Positions 8,243 through 17,027 are shown, numbered from the stretch's first letter. The stretch is 64,000 nt of DNA from Rhodococcus jostii RHA1 (GCF_000014565.1 NC_008268.1:1612001-1676000), one strand, 5' to 3'. Notes: generated by a model from the letters alone, not told the origin. A program made the numbers and translations.

Positions 8243-8776
8243 ATGCCACCACCGTCACCACTTCATCTCGACCCCATCGAAGAGGCCCACCGGCAGTGGA
8301 CGAAGCACGGCTGGGGTGATGTCGCCGACGGCATGGCCGCGGTGACCTCGGTGATGCGGGCACAGCAGATCATGATGGCCAGGGTGGAAGAGGTGCTCAA
8401 GCCGTCGGGGCTCACTTTCGCCCGGTACGAATTGCTGACACTGCTGACGTTCACGCGCACGGGCGCGCTCCCGATGGCGAAGGCCAGCGCGCGCCTTCAG
8501 GTTCACCCCACGAGCGTCACCAACGCCGTCGACCGGCTCGAGACTGCGAACCTCGTGCGGCGTGTCCCGCATCCGAGCGATCGCCGCGCCACCCTGATCG
8601 AAATCACCGACGCGGGAAGGAAACTGGCTGTCGAGTCCACCGAGCGACTCAACGCCCAGGTGTTCTCGCGCCCCGGGGTGTCCGGCGACAAGCTGGAGCA
8701 GCTGGTCACGATCCTCGCCGAACTGCGCCGCGAGGCAGGCGATTTCGACACCGGGGACGCCCCCACCAAGTGGTGA
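8243..8776 (+). CDS. MarR-family transcriptional regulator
   Basis: A 177-residue winged-helix protein. The HTH and wing are LPMAKASARLQVHPTSVTNA, then VDRLETANLVRR, then PHPSDRRATLIEITDAG, the last being the conserved DRR wing of MarR proteins. It starts at the ATG following GGATGATCGACGC. MarR proteins commonly sense phenolic or drug-like ligands and control adjacent efflux pumps; the upstream Bcr/CflA transporter is the natural candidate target. A perfect 21-bp hairpin terminates the gene. Confidence 0.88.
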   Translation: MPPPSPLHLDPIEEAHRQWTKHGWGDVADGMAAVTSVMRAQQIMMARVEEVLKPSGLTFARYELLTLLTFTRTGALPMAKASARLQVHPTSVTNAVDRLETANLVRRVPHPSDRRATLIEITDAGRKLAVESTERLNAQVFSRPGVSGDKLEQLVTILAELRREAGDFDTGDAPTKW

Positions 8777-8779
8777 GAG

Positions 8780-8824
8780 ACGACTGTCGCCCCGCACCGG
8801 ATCCCGGTGCGGGGCGACAGTCGT
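8780..8824. terminator. Bidirectional terminator with 21-bp perfect stem
   Basis: Arms at 8780-8800 and 8804-8824 are perfectly complementary over 21 bp with a 3-base loop and followed by TTTTC. It sits between convergent MarR and enoyl-CoA hydratase genes, ending both transcripts. Confidence 0.88.
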
Positions 8825-8835
8825 TTTCAGGGCTT

Positions 8836-9612
8836 CTAGCGGTGCTTGAATACTGGCGCACGCTTCTCGACGAACGCCGCCATCCCTTCCTTCTGATCCT
8901 CGGTGGCGAACGTCGAATGGAACACCCGACGCTCGAACCGGACACCCTCGGTGAGGGTGGTCTCGAACGAGCGGTTCACGGCTTCCTTCGCCATCATCGC
9001 GACCGGAAGCGACATCTCGGCGATGGTGGTCGCCGTCTGCAGCGCCTCGTCCAGGAGATCCGCGGCGGGCACGATCCGCGACACCAGTCCGGCGCGTTCG
9101 GCTTCCTCGGCGTCCATGTTCCGGCCGGTCAGGCACAATTCCATGGCCTTGGCCTTACCCACCGCGCGCGTCAGCCGCTGTGAACCGCCGATGCCGGGGA
9201 TGACACCGAGCTTGATCTCCGGCTGACCGAACTTCGCGGTGTCGGCGGCGATCAGGATGTCGCAGAGCATCGCCAGCTCGCATCCGCCGCCGAGCGCGTA
9301 ACCGGCGACGGCCGCGATCGTCGGCTTGCGGGCCGCGGCGAGCCGATCCCACGCGGCGAAGAAGTCGTCCAGGTAGACGTCCATGTACGACTTGGGCTGC
9401 ATCTCCTTGATGTCGGCGCCCGCCGCGAATGCGCGATCGGAACCGGTGATCAGAATGGCACCGATCTCCGAATCCTTCTCCAACTCCTCTACCGCCGACA
9501 CGACCTCGCGCATCAGCTCGGAGTTCAGGGCGTTGAGCGCTTTCGGACGGTTGAGGGTGATGATCCCCACCCGGCCCGTGCGTTCGAGCAGGATGGTCTC
9601 GAAGTCGGTCAC
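8836..9612 (-). CDS. Enoyl-CoA hydratase
   Basis: A 258-residue crotonase-fold enzyme. The oxyanion-hole segments are [13 protein letters not shown] and [13 protein letters not shown], and the glutamate-bearing [19 protein letters not shown] follows. This pattern is typical of short-chain enoyl-CoA hydratases of the EchA8/PaaF type. As the last gene of the valine operon it likely hydrates methacrylyl-CoA to 3-hydroxyisobutyryl-CoA. The GTG start overlaps the mmsB stop (GTGA). Substrate assignment rests on context. Confidence 0.88.
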   Translation of the reverse strand: MTDFETILLERTGRVGIITLNRPKALNALNSELMREVVSAVEELEKDSEIGAILITGSDRAFAAGADIKEMQPKSYMDVYLDDFFAAWDRLAAARKPTIAAVAGYALGGGCELAMLCDILIAADTAKFGQPEIKLGVIPGIGGSQRLTRAVGKAKAMELCLTGRNMDAEEAERAGLVSRIVPAADLLDEALQTATTIAEMSLPVAMMAKEAVNRSFETTLTEGVRFERRVFHSTFATEDQKEGMAAFVEKRAPVFKHR

Positions 9613-10508
9613 TGGTCTCCCTTGGTAGAACGGTCACGGATGTCGTTGATGATGGCCGAGAAGTCCTGGCCACCACCACCGGCGGCGTGGAACCGGCTGT
9701 ACAGCTCCGCGGCACGCAGCCCGAGGTCCGCCTCGACGCCGTTGGTCTTCAGCGCATTCGCGGCGAGACCGAGATCCTTGTCCATCAGCGCGGCCGCGAA
9801 GCCCGGCTGGTAGTCGTTGTTGGCCGGGCTCGTCGGAACCGGTCCGGGCACAGGACAGTTGGTGGTGAGCGCCCAGCACTGACCCGACGCGTTGGACGCG
9901 ACGTCGAACAGGGCCTGGTTGCTCAGACCCAGCTTCTCGCCGAGGACGAACGCCTCGCTGACGGCGATCATCGACACGCCCAGAATCATGTTGTTACAGA
10001 TCTTCGCGGCCTGACCGTTGCCCGGGTCTCCGCAGTGGACGACCTTCTTGCCCATCACGTCGAGCAGCGGCTTCGCGGACTCGAAGTCGTCCGCCGTGCC
10101 GCCGACCATGAACGCGAGAGTTCCCGCGGTGGCGCCGACGACGCCACCGGAGACGGGTGCGTCCACCGAACGGTGGCCCGCCTCGACCGCCTCGTCGTGC
10201 GCCGCCCGGGCGTCCGCGACGTCGATGGTGGACGAATCGATGAACAGGGTACCCGGCTTCGCGGCGGGCAGGATCTCCGCGTAGAGCCCGAGAACGTGCT
10301 TGCCGCTCGGCAGCATCGTGATCACGACGTCCACCTCACGCACGGCCTCGACGGCCGAATCAGCGACGGTGACACCGTCTTTCACTGCCTGTTCGAGTGC
10401 GGCGGGCGCGAGGTCGAAGCCGACCACCGTGTGCCCCGCCTTGACGAGGTTGGCCGCCATGGGACCACCCATGTGGCCGAGTCCCAGAAATCCGACGGTA
10501 GTGCTCAT
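9609..10508 (-). CDS. mmsB: 3-hydroxyisobutyrate dehydrogenase
   Basis: A 299-residue NAD-dependent beta-hydroxyacid dehydrogenase. The N-terminal Rossmann motif is [20 protein letters not shown], the substrate-binding motif [19 protein letters not shown], and the catalytic lysine lies in [14 protein letters not shown]. It oxidises 3-hydroxyisobutyrate to methylmalonate semialdehyde in valine degradation, and MmsA in the same operon uses the product. It starts at 10508, 32 bases after the hydrolase gene, and overlaps the following enoyl-CoA hydratase. Confidence 0.92.
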   Translation of the reverse strand: MSTTVGFLGLGHMGGPMAANLVKAGHTVVGFDLAPAALEQAVKDGVTVADSAVEAVREVDVVITMLPSGKHVLGLYAEILPAAKPGTLFIDSSTIDVADARAAHDEAVEAGHRSVDAPVSGGVVGATAGTLAFMVGGTADDFESAKPLLDVMGKKVVHCGDPGNGQAAKICNNMILGVSMIAVSEAFVLGEKLGLSNQALFDVASNASGQCWALTTNCPVPGPVPTSPANNDYQPGFAAALMDKDLGLAANALKTNGVEADLGLRAAELYSRFHAAGGGGQDFSAIINDIRDRSTKGDQ

Positions 10509-10540
10509 AGCAGTCCCTCCTGGACGCGTGTGGCTGGTGG

Positions 10541-11611
10541 TCAGTGCTGGCGCTGCGGGGCCGTGAGCCCGAGTTCGAGGTCGCCGAGTGGGGCGAAGAA
10601 CGCGTCGACCTGCGCTTCGTCGACCTCCTCGATGGTGGCGGGCGACCATTGCGGGTTGCGGTCCTTGTCCACGACCTGCGCGCGGATGCCCTCGACGAGG
10701 TCGGGTGAGCTCAGGCAGGCGACGGACACCCGGAATTCGTCGTTGAGGACTTCCTCGAGGCTGCCGGCCCGCCGGGCGCGGCGCAGCGATGTCAGGGTGA
10801 CCGCGCACGCGGTCGGCGACTTCGCGCGCACCTGCTCGGCCGCCTTCCGAGCCTCGGGGACCCCGCTGGCCTGCAGCCGGGCGACGATGTCGGCGACACT
10901 GTTCGCCGAGTACGCGGCGTCGATCCAACCCCGCTGCGCCAGCAGTTCCGAGGCGGGAGCCGGTTCGGTGAACTGTGCGAGCGCCTCCTGAACCGGCGTG
11001 GTCGACAATGCGTCGAGGAACCGCTCGATCTTCCCGGACGGGATGAAGTGGTCGGCGAACCCGCAGGCGATCGCGTCGCCGGCACCGAGCCGGGCGGTGG
11101 TCAGGGCGATGTGCGTGCCCAGCTCACCCGGGGTGCGGGCGAGCAGGTAGGTGCCCCCGACATCGGGGACGAAACCGATCCCGGTCTCGGGCATGCCGAT
11201 CATCGACCGCTCGGTGACGATCCGCACGCTGCCGTGCGCCGACACCCCGACGCCGCCGCCCATCACGATGCCGTCCATGATCGCCACATACGGCTTGCCG
11301 TAGTTCGCGATGGCCGCGTTGAGGAGGTACTCCTCGCGCCAGAACTCCCGCGAACCGGTGCCCCCGTCCTTCGCGTCGTGGTAGATCGAGACGATGTCGC
11401 CGCCGGCGCACAGGCCACGCTCACCGGCACCGGTGATCACCACCGCCCGCACCGCATCGTCGCCGGACCACTCGGCCAACGCCGCCGCGATCTGCCGCAC
11501 CATCGCATGATTGAGGGCGTTGATCGCCCGGGGCCGATTGAGCACGATCCGGCCCAGCCCGCCGCTCGTGGTGATCAGAACTTCCGGTTCCGTGGGTACC
11601 GCGTCGGTCAT
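10541..11611 (-). CDS. 3-hydroxyisobutyryl-CoA hydrolase
   Basis: A 356-residue crotonase-superfamily protein, longer than a hydratase because of the C-terminal HIBCH extension. The motifs AGGDIVSIYHDAKDGG, MGGGVGVSAHGSVRIVTERS and PETGIGFVPDVGGTYLLAR match 3-hydroxyisobutyryl-CoA hydrolases; the PE-IGF-PDVG box separates them from hydratases. It releases free 3-hydroxyisobutyrate for MmsB. The ATG overlaps the acyl-CoA dehydrogenase stop (ATGA). It fills the thioesterase step between the dehydrogenase/hydratase and MmsB in this operon. Confidence 0.88.
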   Translation of the reverse strand: MTDAVPTEPEVLITTSGGLGRIVLNRPRAINALNHAMVRQIAAALAEWSGDDAVRAVVITGAGERGLCAGGDIVSIYHDAKDGGTGSREFWREEYLLNAAIANYGKPYVAIMDGIVMGGGVGVSAHGSVRIVTERSMIGMPETGIGFVPDVGGTYLLARTPGELGTHIALTTARLGAGDAIACGFADHFIPSGKIERFLDALSTTPVQEALAQFTEPAPASELLAQRGWIDAAYSANSVADIVARLQASGVPEARKAAEQVRAKSPTACAVTLTSLRRARRAGSLEEVLNDEFRVSVACLSSPDLVEGIRAQVVDKDRNPQWSPATIEEVDEAQVDAFFAPLGDLELGLTAPQRQH

Positions 11612-12756
11612 ACCGCTCCTCTGTTTCCGATGACGCTGCGGGCGATGACCACCCGCATGATCTCGTTGCTGCCCTCGAGGATCTGGTGGACCCGCAGGTC
11701 GCGGACGATCTTCTCGATTCCGTACTCCGCAAGATAGCCGTAACCCCCGTGCAGCTGCAGCGCCCGGTTGGCCACCTCGAAACCGGTGTCGGTGGCGAAG
11801 CGCTTCGCCATCGCACACAGCTCGACGACGTCCGGAGCGCCGTCCTCCAGCGCGGCCGCCGCCCGCCACAGCAGGGTGCGGGCCGCCTCCAGCTCGGTGC
11901 GCATGTCGGCGAGCTGGAACTGCAGGGCCTGCGAGTCGAGCAACGGCGCACCGAACGCCTTCCGGTCCGCCAGGTAGGCGACGGCCCGCTCCAGCGCGGT
12001 CTGCGCGCCGCCCACCGAACACGCCGCGATGTTGAGCCGGCCCCCGTTCAGGCCCGCCATCGCGATCCGGAACCCGCCGCCCTCGGAACCGAGCAGATTG
12101 CCCGCCGGCACCCGCACGTCCTCGAAGATCACCTGACGGGTGGGCTGGGCGTTCCAGCCCATCTTCACCTCGTTCGGCCCGAACGACAGACCCGGCGAAC
12201 CCTTCGGGACGATGAACGCCGAAATCCCGCCGGGCCCGCCCTCCCCGGTGCGGGCCATCACCACATACACCTCCGAGGTGCCGGCACCGGAGATGAACTG
12301 CTTGACCCCGTTGAGGACGTAGTCGTCGCCGTCGCGGACCGCCCGGGTGCTCAGCGCCGCCGCATCCGAACCGGCACCCGGCTCGGTCAGGCAGTAACTG
12401 CCGAGCTGATCCATCGAACACAGCCCCGGCACCCACGCACGGCGCTGCTCGTCGGTGCCGAACCGGTCGATCATCCACGTCACCATGTTGTGGATCGAGA
12501 TGTAGGCGGCGATCGACGGGCACCCCTTCGCGAGCTGCTCGAAGATCCGGGCCGCATCGACACGAGTGAGCTCGGATCCCCCCACATCCTCGCGGATGTA
12601 GATCCCACCCATCCCCAACGACGCCGCCTTACGCAGGACATCCACGGGGAAATGCTTGGCCTGATCCCATTCCACGGCGTGAGGCGCGAGATGCTCGGCC
12701 GCGAAGTCGCGGGCAGTGTCGCTGATCGCCCGCTCGTCATCAGTCAAGGTGAACAT
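11608..12756 (-). CDS. Isobutyryl-CoA (acyl-CoA) dehydrogenase
   Basis: A 382-residue FAD-dependent acyl-CoA dehydrogenase. Signature 1 is YCLTEPGAGSDAAAL, and signature 2 spans ALQLHGGYGYLAEYGIEKIV to the catalytic glutamate in QILEGSNEI. The HPVDV-like helix and GGLNG region are intact. Placement immediately after mmsA, with a 10-base gap, and before the HIBCH gene marks it as the isobutyryl-CoA dehydrogenase of valine breakdown, equivalent to FadE9-type proteins in mycobacteria. The specificity is inferred from context. Confidence 0.9.
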   Translation of the reverse strand: MFTLTDDERAISDTARDFAAEHLAPHAVEWDQAKHFPVDVLRKAASLGMGGIYIREDVGGSELTRVDAARIFEQLAKGCPSIAAYISIHNMVTWMIDRFGTDEQRRAWVPGLCSMDQLGSYCLTEPGAGSDAAALSTRAVRDGDDYVLNGVKQFISGAGTSEVYVVMARTGEGGPGGISAFIVPKGSPGLSFGPNEVKMGWNAQPTRQVIFEDVRVPAGNLLGSEGGGFRIAMAGLNGGRLNIAACSVGGAQTALERAVAYLADRKAFGAPLLDSQALQFQLADMRTELEAARTLLWRAAAALEDGAPDVVELCAMAKRFATDTGFEVANRALQLHGGYGYLAEYGIEKIVRDLRVHQILEGSNEIMRVVIARSVIGNRGAV

Positions 12757-12766
12757 GGAGGTCCGT

Positions 12767-14269
12767 TCAGTTCATGGTGGGGATGACGAAGTGGTTGGTC
12801 TCTTCCTTCTTGCCTGAGGGCCAACGCTGCGTCACGGTCTTGGTCTTGGTGTAGAAGCGGAACGAGTCGGGACCGTGCTGGTTCAGGTCGCCGAAGCCGG
12901 AGCGCTTCCAGCCGCCGAACGTGTGGTACGCGATCGGCACGGGGATCGGGACGTTGACGCCGACCATGCCGACGTTCACGCGGTTGGTGAAGTCGCGGGC
13001 GGTGTCGCCGTCGCGGGTGAAGATCGCGACGCCGTTGCCGTACTCGTGCTCGGTGGGCAGGCGGAGTGCTTCCTCGTAGTCCGCGGCGCGGGCGACGAGC
13101 AGGACGGGTCCGAAGATCTCTTCCTTGTAGACGCGCATGTCGGTGGTGACCTTGTCGAACAGGGTCGCGCCGGCGAAGAAGCCGTTCTCGTGGCCCTCGA
13201 GGGTGAAGCCGCGGCCGTCGATCACGGCCTCCGCGCCCTCGTCGATGCCGATCTGGATGTAGTTGTTCACCCGCTCGAGGGCGTCCTTGCTGACGAGCGG
13301 ACCGAAGTCGGCGGACTCGTCGTCGCTGCGGCCGATCGTGAGCTTGCCGACCCGTTCGGTCAGCTTGGCGACCAGCGCATCCGCCGTCTCCTCGCCCACC
13401 GGGACCGCGACGGAAATCGCCATGCAGCGCTCACCCGCGGAGCCGTAACCTGCGCCGATGAGGGCGTCGGCCACCTCGTCGAGGTCGGCGTCGGGCATGA
13501 TGATCGCGTGGTTCTTCGCGCCACCGAAGCACTGCGCACGCTTGCCGTGGGCCGCGGCGGTCTCGTAGATGTACTGCGCGATCGGCGTGGAACCGACGAA
13601 GCCGACAGCCTTGACGCGGTCGTCGGTGAGCAGGACGTCCACCACTTCCTTGTCACCGTTGACCACGTTGAACACGCCTGCGGGCAGACCGGCCTCGAGG
13701 AACAGCTCGGCCAGACGCAGCGGCACCGACGGGTCGCGCTCGGACGGCTTGAGGATGAACGCGTTACCGGCGGCCAGCGCGGGACCGGCCTTCCACAGCG
13801 GGATCATGGCCGGGAAGTTGAAGGGCGTGATGCCCGCGACGACGCCGAGCGGCTGACGCATCGAGTACACGTCGATGCCGGTTCCGGCGGATTCCGTGTA
13901 CTCACCCTTGAGCAGGTGCGGGGCGCCGAGGGCGAACTCGATGACCTCGAGGCCGCGCTGGATGTCGCCCTTCGCGTCGGGGATCGTCTTGCCGTGCTCG
14001 GACGACAGGAGGCGCGCCAGCGAATCCATCTCCTCCTGCACGAGCTGGAGGAACTTCATCAGGACGCGGGCCCGCTTCTGCGGGTTGAACAGCGCCCATT
14101 CCCGCTGAGCATCCACCGCGTTCGCGATGATCGCCTCGGTCTCGGCCTTGTCGGCGAGAGGCACGCGCGCCTGGACCTCACCGGTATTGGGGTCGTAGAC
14201 GTCGCCGAACTTGTTGGAGGCACCGGGGACGCGCTTGCCGCCGACGAAGTGGGATAGCTCTTGAACCAT
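12767..14269 (-). CDS. mmsA: Methylmalonate-semialdehyde dehydrogenase (CoA-acylating)
   Basis: A 500-residue aldehyde dehydrogenase of the MmsA branch. Features include GITPFNFPAMIPLWKAGPAL, the NAD loop GFVGSTPIAQYIYE, the FGGAKNHAIIMPDADLDE segment and the catalytic cysteine in GERCMAIS. The usual glutamate base of other aldehyde dehydrogenases is replaced in the GGAKNH region, as expected for CoA-acylating MmsA. It converts methylmalonate semialdehyde to propionyl-CoA. It is the promoter-proximal gene of the operon, with the start at 14269 preceded by a 5' leader of about 50 bases. Confidence 0.93.
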   Translation of the reverse strand: MVQELSHFVGGKRVPGASNKFGDVYDPNTGEVQARVPLADKAETEAIIANAVDAQREWALFNPQKRARVLMKFLQLVQEEMDSLARLLSSEHGKTIPDAKGDIQRGLEVIEFALGAPHLLKGEYTESAGTGIDVYSMRQPLGVVAGITPFNFPAMIPLWKAGPALAAGNAFILKPSERDPSVPLRLAELFLEAGLPAGVFNVVNGDKEVVDVLLTDDRVKAVGFVGSTPIAQYIYETAAAHGKRAQCFGGAKNHAIIMPDADLDEVADALIGAGYGSAGERCMAISVAVPVGEETADALVAKLTERVGKLTIGRSDDESADFGPLVSKDALERVNNYIQIGIDEGAEAVIDGRGFTLEGHENGFFAGATLFDKVTTDMRVYKEEIFGPVLLVARAADYEEALRLPTEHEYGNGVAIFTRDGDTARDFTNRVNVGMVGVNVPIPVPIAYHTFGGWKRSGFGDLNQHGPDSFRFYTKTKTVTQRWPSGKKEETNHFVIPTMN

Positions 14270-14323
14270 TGTGCGAACCCGTTTCTTGCTCGATGATGAA
14301 GGAGTTCCGAATATGTAGCCCAT

Positions 14324-14359
14324 CCTATAGTTGGATGTCCATGTATGTCCAGGCCATAC
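14324..14359 (-). promoter_or_regulatory. Putative mmsA promoter and operator
   Basis: On the minus strand TATAGG (14329-14324) can serve as a -10 element about 55 bases before mmsA. Just upstream lie TGGATGTCCA (14332-14341, an imperfect-centre palindrome) and the inverted repeat GTATG-N7-CATAC (14343-14347 and 14355-14359). Overlapping palindromes at the -35 position suggest a repressor site for the valine operon. No clear -35 hexamer is seen. The regulator is unknown. Confidence 0.4.
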
Positions 14360-14368
14360 GATCGGATC

Positions 14369-14672
14369 ATGCAGAGCCGCCCTCCCGAGGAGCGGAACTT
14401 CGTCCGCATCCTTCGGACCAACCCGTGCATTACCACCATCCTGGACCGCGCACCCCAACTCGGCCTCTCGGAGTGGTACCTGACCGCAGGCGCCGTGTTC
14501 CAGAACGACCTCGACGTGCGCGTCGAGGTCAGAAACGAACGGATTCACCGACCTCTTCGACATGATCCTGCGCCCGAACCCCGTCCTCGCCGCGCGGGAG
14601 GTGTACGAATCCAAAGCCGCCCGGTGGCAGAAGGAATGGCCCCGTTTGACGGTGGTGCCGTGGCCGGAGTGA
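14369..14672 (+). pseudogene. Nucleotidyltransferase-family (DUF925-like) pseudogene with two deletions
   Basis: The first frame reads RNFVRILRTNPCITTILDRA and then LSEWYLTAGAVFQN, the N-terminus of the roughly 190-residue nucleotidyltransferase-like DUF925 family. It then jumps straight to DLDVRVEVRNE, a motif that normally lies about 60 residues later, so the GIKDYD-type catalytic segment is missing. A second junction shifts frame into NGFTDLFDMILRPNPVLAAR and a normal C-terminus ending VVPWPE. Only about half the gene remains. A perfect 10-bp hairpin (14507-14516 and 14521-14530) lies at the first junction. Family identity is from recall of conserved motifs. Confidence 0.65.
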
Positions 14673-14676
14673 GCAG

Positions 14677-15168
14677 TCAGTGCTTCCGCACGACGTGTTC
14701 GGGCTCTCCCGGTTTCCAGATGGTGATGTCCATGTGGCCGTCGCCGACCTCCACCGCCGAGCCCCCGGTCAGGTCGGCTCGGTAGCAGTGATCGAATTCC
14801 TGCCCCCGGATGTCGAACCCGGTCTCGTCGAACAGCGCCTGTGCGAAACGCTGATGCAGGGCCTTGTCCTGGACGTCGTCGACGACCCCCCACAGTTTTG
14901 CGTCACCCTCCTTCACCTCGGTATCAACGGTCGCGGTGTGCAGGCAGAACCGCGGATCGCGAGCCAGATCCCGGAACTTCGTGGTGTTCGGCATTCCGGC
15001 GATCCACAACTGATTCTCGAAGAACCTCGGCTCGACCGGGCTGATCCGCGGGAATCCGTCGGAGCGAAGGGTGCCGAGCATGCACAGGTTTCCGGTCGCC
15101 GCGTGCCGGCGGGAGAAGATAGCGGCAATCCGCGGAGCAGCTTCGGCGAACTCATTCCAGCTGGCCAT
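14677..15168 (-). CDS. Pyridoxamine 5'-phosphate oxidase-like flavin/F420-binding protein
   Basis: A 163-residue split-barrel protein. FSRRHAATGNLCMLGTLRSD, GFPRISPVEPRF and LWIAGMPNTTKFRDLARDPR match the PNPOx-like fold, in which FMN or F420 binds at the dimer interface. It is shorter than true PdxH and lacks the C-terminal PdxH motif, so it is one of the many uncharacterised actinobacterial flavin/deazaflavin reductases. It stands alone next to the nucleotidyltransferase pseudogene. The substrate cannot be inferred. Confidence 0.8.
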   Translation of the reverse strand: MASWNEFAEAAPRIAAIFSRRHAATGNLCMLGTLRSDGFPRISPVEPRFFENQLWIAGMPNTTKFRDLARDPRFCLHTATVDTEVKEGDAKLWGVVDDVQDKALHQRFAQALFDETGFDIRGQEFDHCYRADLTGGSAVEVGDGHMDITIWKPGEPEHVVRKH

Positions 15169-15203
15169 GCCACGACCCTACGACGAATCCCGTGGCCGCC
15201 GGG

Positions 15204-16520
15204 TCAAGACGCACGCAATTGTGCGATGAGCACCGCCTCGACCTCCGACTGCCGCGCGGCGGCCGGGAGCGGCGGGGCCGCAGACCTGTAGTGGTGCCCG
15301 GTCGGGGTGCCCAGGTCGAGGAGATGGGTGCGGCCAGGGCGGTGTATCGGGCGGGCCGTCCACCCCGGTGCCTCCTTCGCGTAATTGCACGCCTCGCAGA
15401 GCCCGGACCCGTTGTACACGCTGGTCGCCCCGTGCTTTCGGCGTGACCGGATGTGGTCGTGATGCCGGATCGGCGCGTCACACCACGGGGTGCGGCACGT
15501 CCGATCCCTCAGGTCGATCAGCTTTCGGAGGCCCTTCGGGAACGTGCGCGACTGTGACTCCATCGCCGTCAACGCACCTGACTGCGGGCACGAATACACC
15601 CGCCGCAACGACGTCTCGGTGTCACGATCGACGGCGTCGGCCACCAACTGCCGCGCGATTCCCGCCGGCACCGGCCCGAACCCCTGCAACTGCGCGGCCT
15701 CGTGACCACCCGCCAGCTGAGTCTCGTCCGAGAGCACCAGATTCACCGCCACCGGCACCCCCGATGCCACTGATGCTCCGGTGCCGCGGTGGAACAACAA
15801 GTCCACCATCAGCTGATTGCGGGTACGGCCACCGCTGTTCCCGGTCGCGATGAGACTGTCCGCATCCCGACCCAACGTGGCCTGCAAACACACCGCCTGC
15901 TCCACCGGCATCAGCACACTCAGATACGCCATCGAGTCCGGCGCCGGCCGTGTCGTCACCCGACGCTCCGACACCGCCTTACGATGCCGGGCCACGACCG
16001 CCGCGGCATCGAGTTCCACCGCCAATGCTTTCGCCCGTGCGATCAGACCGCGGTCGCCGACGCCGTCGAGAGTGGCCGGGTCCGAGCACAACCGACGGTC
16101 CACGATCGCCCGATCGGCCGCGGACAGGCAGGCTGTTTCGCGCACCAGCAGGGTGGCACGCCATTCGTTCAGCCGGCCGGTCTGCAACATCGCCAGGGCG
16201 TGCGGCATCTCATGCACCAGAGCCTGCGCAAAACCCAGATGCCGGCCGCCGCGGTTCGGGGATTCCCTGCGCGCCAACGCAATCTGCGAGGCGATGCCGC
16301 GGTCCCACTCCGCCCGCGGTAACCCGGCAGCCTTGCGGTCCGCGCGGATACTCGTGGCGACGTCGTCGGTGATCACCTCCTGCGCCGCGCACCCGACGGA
16401 CTTCAACGTCTCGATCGCGTCGAGCAGATCGATGCCCAATCCCGCATCACCACTAGCCGCCTCGGCACATTGCAACCGCGCCGTGAATGCGCGCAATTCC
16501 TCGAGAAGTAATGCCCCCAC
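15204..16520 (-). CDS. DUF222/13E12-family HNH endonuclease
   Basis: A 438-residue protein with an N-terminal DUF222 domain, as in the 13E12 repeat family of mycobacteria, and a C-terminal HNH nuclease: RDRTCRTPWCDAP, then HHDHIRSRRKHG, then GLCEACNYAKEAPGW. The two CxxC pairs and the HH/N/H residues for metal binding and catalysis are intact. GTG at 16520 is preferred because GGGGGAGG lies six bases upstream; TTG at 16526 overlaps that site. A LexA-type box precedes it, so it is probably DNA-damage induced. These genes are scattered and repetitive in actinobacterial genomes; their biological role is unclear. Confidence 0.85.
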   Translation of the reverse strand: MGALLLEELRAFTARLQCAEAASGDAGLGIDLLDAIETLKSVGCAAQEVITDDVATSIRADRKAAGLPRAEWDRGIASQIALARRESPNRGGRHLGFAQALVHEMPHALAMLQTGRLNEWRATLLVRETACLSAADRAIVDRRLCSDPATLDGVGDRGLIARAKALAVELDAAAVVARHRKAVSERRVTTRPAPDSMAYLSVLMPVEQAVCLQATLGRDADSLIATGNSGGRTRNQLMVDLLFHRGTGASVASGVPVAVNLVLSDETQLAGGHEAAQLQGFGPVPAGIARQLVADAVDRDTETSLRRVYSCPQSGALTAMESQSRTFPKGLRKLIDLRDRTCRTPWCDAPIRHHDHIRSRRKHGATSVYNGSGLCEACNYAKEAPGWTARPIHRPGRTHLLDLGTPTGHHYRSAAPPLPAAARQSEVEAVLIAQLRAS

Positions 16521-16542
16521 AACCAACCTCCCCCAAGGTTAT

Positions 16543-16558
16543 TCGAATGTATGTTCGA
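16543..16558. promoter_or_regulatory. LexA (SOS) box
   Basis: Read on the minus strand the site is TCGAACATACATTCGA, matching the actinobacterial SOS box TCGAAC-N4-GTTCGA at 11 of 12 specified bases. It lies 23 bases upstream of the GTG start of the DUF222/HNH gene. LexA boxes before 13E12-family genes are known in mycobacteria; activity here is inferred from sequence. Confidence 0.7.
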
Positions 16559-16642
16559 TTATAACAACAGCCCCTACCCCGTGGCAATAGTCCGCGTTGA
16601 CTCTTCAGAGATGCCCCGCGTAGTCCATCCGTCGCCTCACCC

Positions 16643-17027
16643 GAGAATGCCTGCGCAGCGGTCACCTCTGCAGAGTTGTTGCTGCTCAATCAGATTTGGG
16701 TGCTGCAGTCGCAGCTGACAAACTCCTTCTACCTGCCGCAGAAACTGGTGTCGAAAGAACGTGACGGCGCGAAGGTGATCAAGAAGTACGAGATCGCCAC
16801 CACTCCGCATCGGTGTGCAGACCAGCACGAGGCCGTCACCGGAGAGGACAAGCAATCCTCGCCGACAGATACTCCCGATCAACCCCACCGCCGTCCAACG
16901 TCAGATACAGGCATTGACCACCGAGCTCATCGCCCTCGCCACCGCCCCGAACACACCAACGAGAGAAGCCGCTGCCACGGGGGCATTTCTGGATGAGTCA
17001 ACGAATCAGACTTCGCGGGCATCGTGA
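16643..17027 (+). pseudogene. Transposase/integrase C-terminal remnant, frameshifted
   Basis: Three frames together give one protein tail. The first has LLNQIWVLQSQLTNSFYLPQ, KLVSKERDGAKVIKKYE and ATPHR-like sequence. A shift after GEDK continues as AILADRYS. A second shift gives INPTAVQRQIQALTTELIAL and ends FLDESTNQTSRAS before a stop. Both breaks fit single-base deletions. The KLVSK-GAKV-KKY pattern with the following helical tail resembles the C-terminus of DDE integrase-core transposases in Rhodococcus. The catalytic core is absent and no terminal inverted repeat or target duplication is visible, so this is an old fragment. Confidence 0.6.

Noticed and set aside
12875..14257. A 460-codon plus-strand frame opposite mmsA
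   Set aside because: mmsA is strongly supported by motifs; the opposite frame shows only compositional bias.
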